NCBI GenBank assembly: GCA_963781345.1
Contig: CAWAFQ010000005.1
Span: forward strand, 62,001 to 126,000
Direction: 5' to 3'
Length of the DNA: 64,000 bases
From: JBBRHQ01 sp963781345
Lineage (GTDB): Bacteria; Actinomycetota; Thermoleophilia; Solirubrobacterales; 70-9
Position numbers and translations under genes: made by a program. Below are positions 59,949 through 64,000 of this stretch, piece by piece. The notes beneath the pieces are model-generated. The model was not told the DNA's origin and did no database searches. It saw nothing but the letters and a program-made list of their open reading frames with translations. Within the stretch, counting starts at the first letter, position 1; every line of letters begins with the position of its first letter.

Positions 59949-61154
59949 GTGCCACCGCCCCGGACGATCCTCTATACGGGCAAGGGAGGCGTGGGGAAGA
60001 CCAGCGTCGCCGCCGCCACCGCGAGAAGCTGCGCGCGGGCGGGCCTGCGGACCGTCGTCCTCTCGACCGACCCCGCCCACAGCCTCTCCGACTCGCTCGA
60101 GGCCGAGCTCGGTCCCGAGCCGACGCCGGCGGGCGATTCCCTCTGGGGACAGGAGGTACGGGCCCAGGTCGAGATGGAGGCCAACTGGGCCGCCGTCCAG
60201 GAGTGGATGTCGAAGCTGCTCGCCAGCCGCGGGATCGAGCAGATTCGTGCCGAGGAGCTGACCGTTCCCCCGGGTATGGACGAGCTCTTCTCGCTGCTGC
60301 AGATCAAGCGCCACACCGAGAGCGGGCGCTTCGACGTGCTGATCGTCGACTGCGCCCCGACCGGTGAGACGCTGCGACTGCTCGGCTTCCCCGACATCGC
60401 CCAGTGGTGGATCGAGAAGGTCTTCCCCTGGGAGCGGCGGCTGGTCAACGCCGCGCGCCCACTCGCCCGGACTTTGGATGTTCCGCTGCCGGGCCCGGAG
60501 GTCTTCGAGGAGGTTCAGCGGCTGACCCGCAACCTGATCGCGATGAACGAGATCCTCCGCGACCGCGAGAACTGCTCGATCCGGCTGGTCATGAGCCCCG
60601 ACCGAATGGTGATCAAAGAGGCACAGCGGACCTTCACCTACCTCAACCTCTACGGCTATCTGACCGACGCTGTGATCGTCAACCGGATCTTCCCTGACGA
60701 TGTCGAGGGCGGCTACTTCGGTCCCTGGCGCGAGCGCCAGCGCGAGCATCTGCTCTCCGTTCGCGAGGGCTTCGCCCCGGTCCCTGTGCTCGAGGCGCGC
60801 TACTTCGAGGAGGAGGTGGTCGGGGCGCGGATGCTCGACCGCCTCGCCGACGAGCTCTTCGGCGGGACCCGACCCGAGGATGTCCTCCACACCGAGCTGA
60901 CAAGGGAGATGTCGACCGAAGACGGCGTCGCCGTGCTGCGCCTCTCGGTTCCCTTCGCCGAGAAGGCTGACATCAACCTGAAGAAGGTCGGCGACGAGCT
61001 GATCGTCACCGTAGGCGGCGAGAAGCGGACTATCATCCTCCCCTCCGCTCTGTCCGAACGGCGGCCCTCCGGCGCCGCCTTCGAGGACGGAACCCTGAAG
61101 GTGAGCTTCGAGGATGCCCGAACCGCAGCACGAGCCCAACCCGAGCGGGTCTGA
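59949..61154 (+). CDS. ArsA-family ATPase with HSP20-like C-terminus
   Basis: 401 residues, GTG start. Walker A TGKGGVGKTSVAAATARSCA, LSTDPAHSLSDSLEAELG (switch I DPAHS), PPGMDELFSLLQIKRH, VLIVDCAPTGETLRLLG (switch II/Walker B), then the linker and the C-terminal ArsA_HSP20 domain (about 320-395; VLRLSVPFAEKADINLKKVG, LIVTVGGEKRTIILP, FEDGTLKVSFE). This belongs to the ArsA/GET3-like proteins common in Actinobacteria, which probably deliver a client rather than pump arsenite. Overlaps the next gene by 41 bases. Confidence 0.93.
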   Translation: MPPPRTILYTGKGGVGKTSVAAATARSCARAGLRTVVLSTDPAHSLSDSLEAELGPEPTPAGDSLWGQEVRAQVEMEANWAAVQEWMSKLLASRGIEQIRAEELTVPPGMDELFSLLQIKRHTESGRFDVLIVDCAPTGETLRLLGFPDIAQWWIEKVFPWERRLVNAARPLARTLDVPLPGPEVFEEVQRLTRNLIAMNEILRDRENCSIRLVMSPDRMVIKEAQRTFTYLNLYGYLTDAVIVNRIFPDDVEGGYFGPWRERQREHLLSVREGFAPVPVLEARYFEEEVVGARMLDRLADELFGGTRPEDVLHTELTREMSTEDGVAVLRLSVPFAEKADINLKKVGDELIVTVGGEKRTIILPSALSERRPSGAAFEDGTLKVSFEDARTAARAQPERV

Positions 61155-61533
61155 CCCCGCAGGCGGGCCCGCGCCCGGCCCCTCGGCCGGCGCCGGCCGC
61201 TTCTGGGAGCAATACGGCGAGGCGAGGCGCGCCGATGCCCGCAACGGCGGGGGCAACGGCGGCGCCGGCGACGGCCGGGAACGGCGCCACGACGGCGAGC
61301 GGGATCGCGGCGGCGAGCACCAGTGCCTCGAGTGGTGCCCGATCTGCCGCGGAGCCGATGTCGTCCGGGCGACGACGCCGCCCGAGCTTCGCGACCAGCT
61401 GGAGACGATCCAGCGCGACGCGTTGGCGATGGTCAGGGCGCTGATCGACGCCTACCTGGCGAAACAGGCGGAGGCCGCCGGTGCTCGCCCCAGCAGCGGG
61501 GACCGAGGCGTCGAAGACATCCCGATCGACTGA
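61114..61533 (+). CDS. CxxC-motif protein fused in overlap to the ArsA gene
   Basis: 139 residues (ATG 61114). The N-terminal half is a low-complexity tail rich in Gly, Pro, Asp and Arg; the C-terminal half has CLEWCPICRGADVVRATTPP, a CxxxCxxC set that could bind zinc, and a helix (LRDQLETIQRDALAMVRALI). It begins inside the ArsA gene, so the two are co-translated. It may be a partner or substrate carrier of the ATPase; this is inference. Confidence 0.6.
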   Translation: MPEPQHEPNPSGSDPAGGPAPGPSAGAGRFWEQYGEARRADARNGGGNGGAGDGRERRHDGERDRGGEHQCLEWCPICRGADVVRATTPPELRDQLETIQRDALAMVRALIDAYLAKQAEAAGARPSSGDRGVEDIPID

Positions 61534-61547
61534 ACCCCTCGCCGCCG

Positions 61548-62384
61548 CTAGGCGCAGTAAGCGTAGTTGCCGATCTTCGCCGTATCCCCGGGGAAGTGGA
61601 AGAACGAGGCCTTCCAGCTCCGGGACGACTTGCGCTCGAGGCCCTTGACGAAAGTCCCGCCGGCGGTGTCATCAATCGCGAAGCCACCCATGACCAGCTC
61701 CTTCGAGCCGGGACAGTCGGCGGAGAGCTGCCGGTTCCCACTTGCCGTATCCGAGAACGAGAACACCTTGCCGGCGGTGGTCAGCTTCGGTCCTACCCCG
61801 CAGTATGCGATCGCCTTGATCTTCTGCGCCAACCCCGAAGCGTTGACAACCGTGGCCCTCCACTTGCGCGACGAGATTCGCAGCAGACCGTAGAGCCTCA
61901 CCGTGTCAGCGGCGGCCGACGAGCCGCCGGAGAAGCCGCCGCCGCGAACGGTCGTTGCGCTCGGACAGGTGGCGATGGCGGAGCCGAGCGAGTGGGCGGG
62001 AACCGAAGCGGTCTCGGCCACCCTGCTCGTCGCGGGACCCTCTCCGCAGTAGGCGATCGATGTAAGCGAGCCGGCATCACCGAAATCGCGGGCGGTCGCG
62101 GTCGCCGCGCTCGAGGAGCGGTCAAGCCCGGCGATCAGCGTTCCCTGGGGGATCCCGACAGTGCTGCGGAAGCCGCTGAGAACGACCCTCTTGTGCTTCG
62201 GGCACTTCGCTGTGGCGCTCACCTTGGCGCCGCCGGAGGGTGCGGAGACGGTCTTTGTTTGGGTGATCAGACCGCCACCGGCCAGGGCAACGCCCGCAAG
62301 CGCCAGAACGGGGATGGCGGCGAGCGCGGCCACCGCCGGCAAACGCCTCCTCCCCTGCCTGATCAAGATCACCCGAGCGATCAT
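61548..62384 (-). CDS. Secreted protein with three C...G-G-F...W...YC repeats
   Basis: 278 residues (ATG 62384). A signal region (LPAVAALAAIPVLALAGVAL) precedes three units of about 75-80 residues: SATAKCPKHKRVVLSGFRST ... SIAYCGEGP; IATCPSATTVRGGGFSG ... AIAYCGVGP; SADCPGSKELVMGGFAIDD ... YAYC. Each has a cysteine pair that could bridge and a WxA segment. I do not recognise the family with certainty; such repeats occur in secreted Solirubrobacterales proteins. Confidence 0.7.
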   Translation of the reverse strand: MIARVILIRQGRRRLPAVAALAAIPVLALAGVALAGGGLITQTKTVSAPSGGAKVSATAKCPKHKRVVLSGFRSTVGIPQGTLIAGLDRSSSAATATARDFGDAGSLTSIAYCGEGPATSRVAETASVPAHSLGSAIATCPSATTVRGGGFSGGSSAAADTVRLYGLLRISSRKWRATVVNASGLAQKIKAIAYCGVGPKLTTAGKVFSFSDTASGNRQLSADCPGSKELVMGGFAIDDTAGGTFVKGLERKSSRSWKASFFHFPGDTAKIGNYAYCA

Positions 62385-62408
62385 ATCCGCTCGCGTACAG
62401 TCTTCCCG

Positions 62409-64000
62409 ATGGCTGCGGTGGTCTGCACGAGCTGCGCGACAGACAACCCCGAGCGGGCGCGGTTCTGCATGTCCTGCGGCGGCGCGCTCGAGCGCCGCTG
62501 CCCAAGCTGCGAGGCCGAGGTGCCCCCGGGAGCGAAGTTCTGCATCGAGTGCGGGGCCGGGCTCGGCGCCGCCACCGCGCCGCCCCCGTCGGCGGGCGCC
62601 GCGCCCGAGCCCCCGCCGGAGGAACGCCGCCAGGTCTCCGTCCTCTTCGCCGACCTATCCGGCTACACCGCGATCGCCGAGCACATGGACCCAGAGGCGG
62701 TCAAGTCGATGCTCGACCGCTCACTGCGCCGCCTCGGCGATCAGGTGACCCGCTTCGGCGGCTCGATCGACAAGTTCATAGGCGACAACGTGATGGCTGT
62801 CTTCGGCGCCCCCGTCGCCCACGAGGACGACCCCGAGCGCGCGGTCCGCGCGGGCCTGGCGATGCAGGCCGAGATGGAGCGGATCAACGAGCAGATCACG
62901 GGTGACGTCAGCTTCCTCCTGCGGGTCGGGATCAACACCGGCGAGGTGCTGGCCGGGCGGGTGGGCGAGGGCTACACCGTGATCGGGGACACCGTCAACG
63001 TCGCCGCCCGCCTGCAGGCCGCGGCGCGACCGGGAACCGTGACGGTCGGCGAGCCGACCTTCCGGGCCACCCGCGGCTCGATCTCCTACACCGAGCTCGA
63101 GCCGCTGAGCCTGAAGGGCAAATCGGAGCCGGTGTCGGCCTGGGAGGCGGGCGCCGTGCTTGCCGAGCGCGAGCTCGGCCGGGCCGCCCCGCGCACCGCC
63201 GCCCCCCTGATCGGCCGTGCGGAGGAGTCCGAGCTGCTGGTCTCCCTCGCGGAGCGGGTCGAGCGCGAGGGCCGGGCGCACCTGGTCACGCTGATAGGCC
63301 AGGCGGGGGTGGGAAAGTCGCGACTGCTGCGCGAGCTCACCGACCGAGTCGCCGAGCTCGAGCCCGCCCCGCTGGTCGAGATTGGGCAGTGCCCGCCGTT
63401 CGGCTCGGGAAGGTCCTACTGGGCCCTGGGCGAGGTCCTGCGGGCGCAGTTCGGGATCTCCGCGGACGAGCCGGCCGACTCTGCCTGGGAGAAGATCCGG
63501 TCGGGAGTCCGCGCGCAGATCGGCGGGGAGATCGACGAGGAGGAGGCCGAGCGGGTGATCAACCCGATCGGGTTGGTCCTCGGCCTCGAACCCGAGAACG
63601 CCGGCGCAGGTGAGGCCGACGATCCCCAGCGCCTGCGTGAGGCGCTGTTCTCCTCGATCCGGACGCTGACCGAGCGCCTCTGCGGGCAGCGGCCGCTGTT
63701 GCTGGCGATCGAGGACATCCACTGGGCCGACGAGGGAATGCTCGACCTGATCGAGCACCTGGCACGCTGGGTGCGGGGGCCGCTGCTGATCGTCTGCCTC
63801 TGCCGTGATGAGCTGCTCGACCGCCGTCCCGACTGGGGCGGGGGCCGGCGAAACGCCACCTCGATCGCACTCGAGCCGCTCTCGGTGGCGGAAACCGAGC
63901 AGCTGGTCGGCTCGCTCTATGGGGGCACCGAGAGCGACCCGGCGCTGATCTCGCGGGTCGCCGAGCGCGCCGGCGGCAACCCGCTGTTCGCCGAGGAGAT
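62409..64000 (+). CDS. Adenylate/guanylate cyclase with double zinc ribbon and AAA domain (partial)
   Basis: The gene runs off the right edge. The first 45 residues have four CxxC pairs (CTSCATDNPERARFCMSCGG and RRCPSCEAEVPPGAKFCIEC), a double zinc ribbon. The cyclase domain (about 75-250) contains VLFADLSGYTAIAEH with the first metal Asp, SIDKFIGDNVMAVFGAP with the second Asp, and GRVGEGYTVIGDTVNVAARL. It fits class III cyclases. The LuxR/STAND-type AAA part has LIGRAEESELLVSLAERVER, the P-loop LIGQAGVGKSRLLREL and IEDIHWADEGMLDLIEH. Large signalling protein; effector domains beyond the edge are unseen. Confidence 0.9.
   Translation, partial: MAAVVCTSCATDNPERARFCMSCGGALERRCPSCEAEVPPGAKFCIECGAGLGAATAPPPSAGAAPEPPPEERRQVSVLFADLSGYTAIAEHMDPEAVKSMLDRSLRRLGDQVTRFGGSIDKFIGDNVMAVFGAPVAHEDDPERAVRAGLAMQAEMERINEQITGDVSFLLRVGINTGEVLAGRVGEGYTVIGDTVNVAARLQAAARPGTVTVGEPTFRATRGSISYTELEPLSLKGKSEPVSAWEAGAVLAERELGRAAPRTAAPLIGRAEESELLVSLAERVEREGRAHLVTLIGQAGVGKSRLLRELTDRVAELEPAPLVEIGQCPPFGSGRSYWALGEVLRAQFGISADEPADSAWEKIRSGVRAQIGGEIDEEEAERVINPIGLVLGLEPENAGAGEADDPQRLREALFSSIRTLTERLCGQRPLLLAIEDIHWADEGMLDLIEHLARWVRGPLLIVCLCRDELLDRRPDWGGGRRNATSIALEPLSVAETEQLVGSLYGGTESDPALISRVAERAGGNPLFAEE

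Overview
This is about 64 kb of GC-rich DNA, most likely the chromosome of an actinobacterium of the class Thermoleophilia (Solirubrobacterales-like). The support is indirect. There is a secreted protein with the RLSYANVVATIALILALGG-type N-terminus that is common in that group, plus VCBS/FG-GAP, PQQ-propeller and TolB-like secreted proteins, an ArsA-type ATPase with an HSP20-like tail, F420-type nitroreductase-like and acyl-CoA enzymes, and frequent GTG/TTG starts. No rRNA or complete tRNA gene is visible. Two 3' halves of a tRNA-Met(CAT) gene are present.

Layout. 0-7 kb: a TolB-like fragment, a DMT transporter, a Fic remnant, a secreted pilus/collagen-like protein, and three tandem FG-GAP genes (two frameshifted) bracketed by identical 39-bp tRNA-Met fragments. 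7-12 kb: a membrane protein, two toxin-antitoxin pairs, an SDR and dodecin. 12-18.5 kb: a secreted GDSL esterase, a decayed stretch (beta-CASP MBL hydrolase, APC permease remnant, DUF4010 transporter), an SDR and a VapBC pair. 18.5-25.9 kb: a secreted PQQ propeller, small enzymes, and an ECF sigma / XRE-like regulator / ImmA-IrrE protease operon. 26-29.4 kb: a PspC-domain histidine kinase with its NarL-type regulator, next to a PspC membrane protein. 29.5-37.5 kb: hydrolase, acyl-CoA synthetase, flavin enzymes, aldose epimerase and another VapBC pair. 37.5-46 kb: RecD2 helicase, small secreted proteins, CspA, DEAD-box helicase and TypA. 46-64 kb: a MacB/Lol-type ABC exporter, DedA protein, hydrolase, acyl-CoA dehydrogenase, Bcp/MOSC/acetyltransferase operon, Ca/H exchanger, lipoprotein, ArsA ATPase, and an adenylate cyclase/AAA protein running off the end.

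Three patterns stand out beyond the genes. (1) At least seven genes carry a short tandem duplication (33-80 bp) that spans or abuts their own stop codon, often including a hairpin. (2) A palindromic element with almost identical 14-15 bp arms and 23-nt loops sharing a core recurs downstream of genes, with looser relatives at other gene ends, including a 71-bp tandem array. (3) All three antitoxin-first toxin-antitoxin operons have a perfect short palindrome just upstream of the antitoxin start.

Six reading frames are broken by single-base shifts (FG-GAP x2, MBL, DUF4010, PspC, LppX-like). From sequence alone I cannot tell gene decay from residual sequencing error, although long intact genes such as recD2, the FtsX permease and the PQQ propeller lie nearby.
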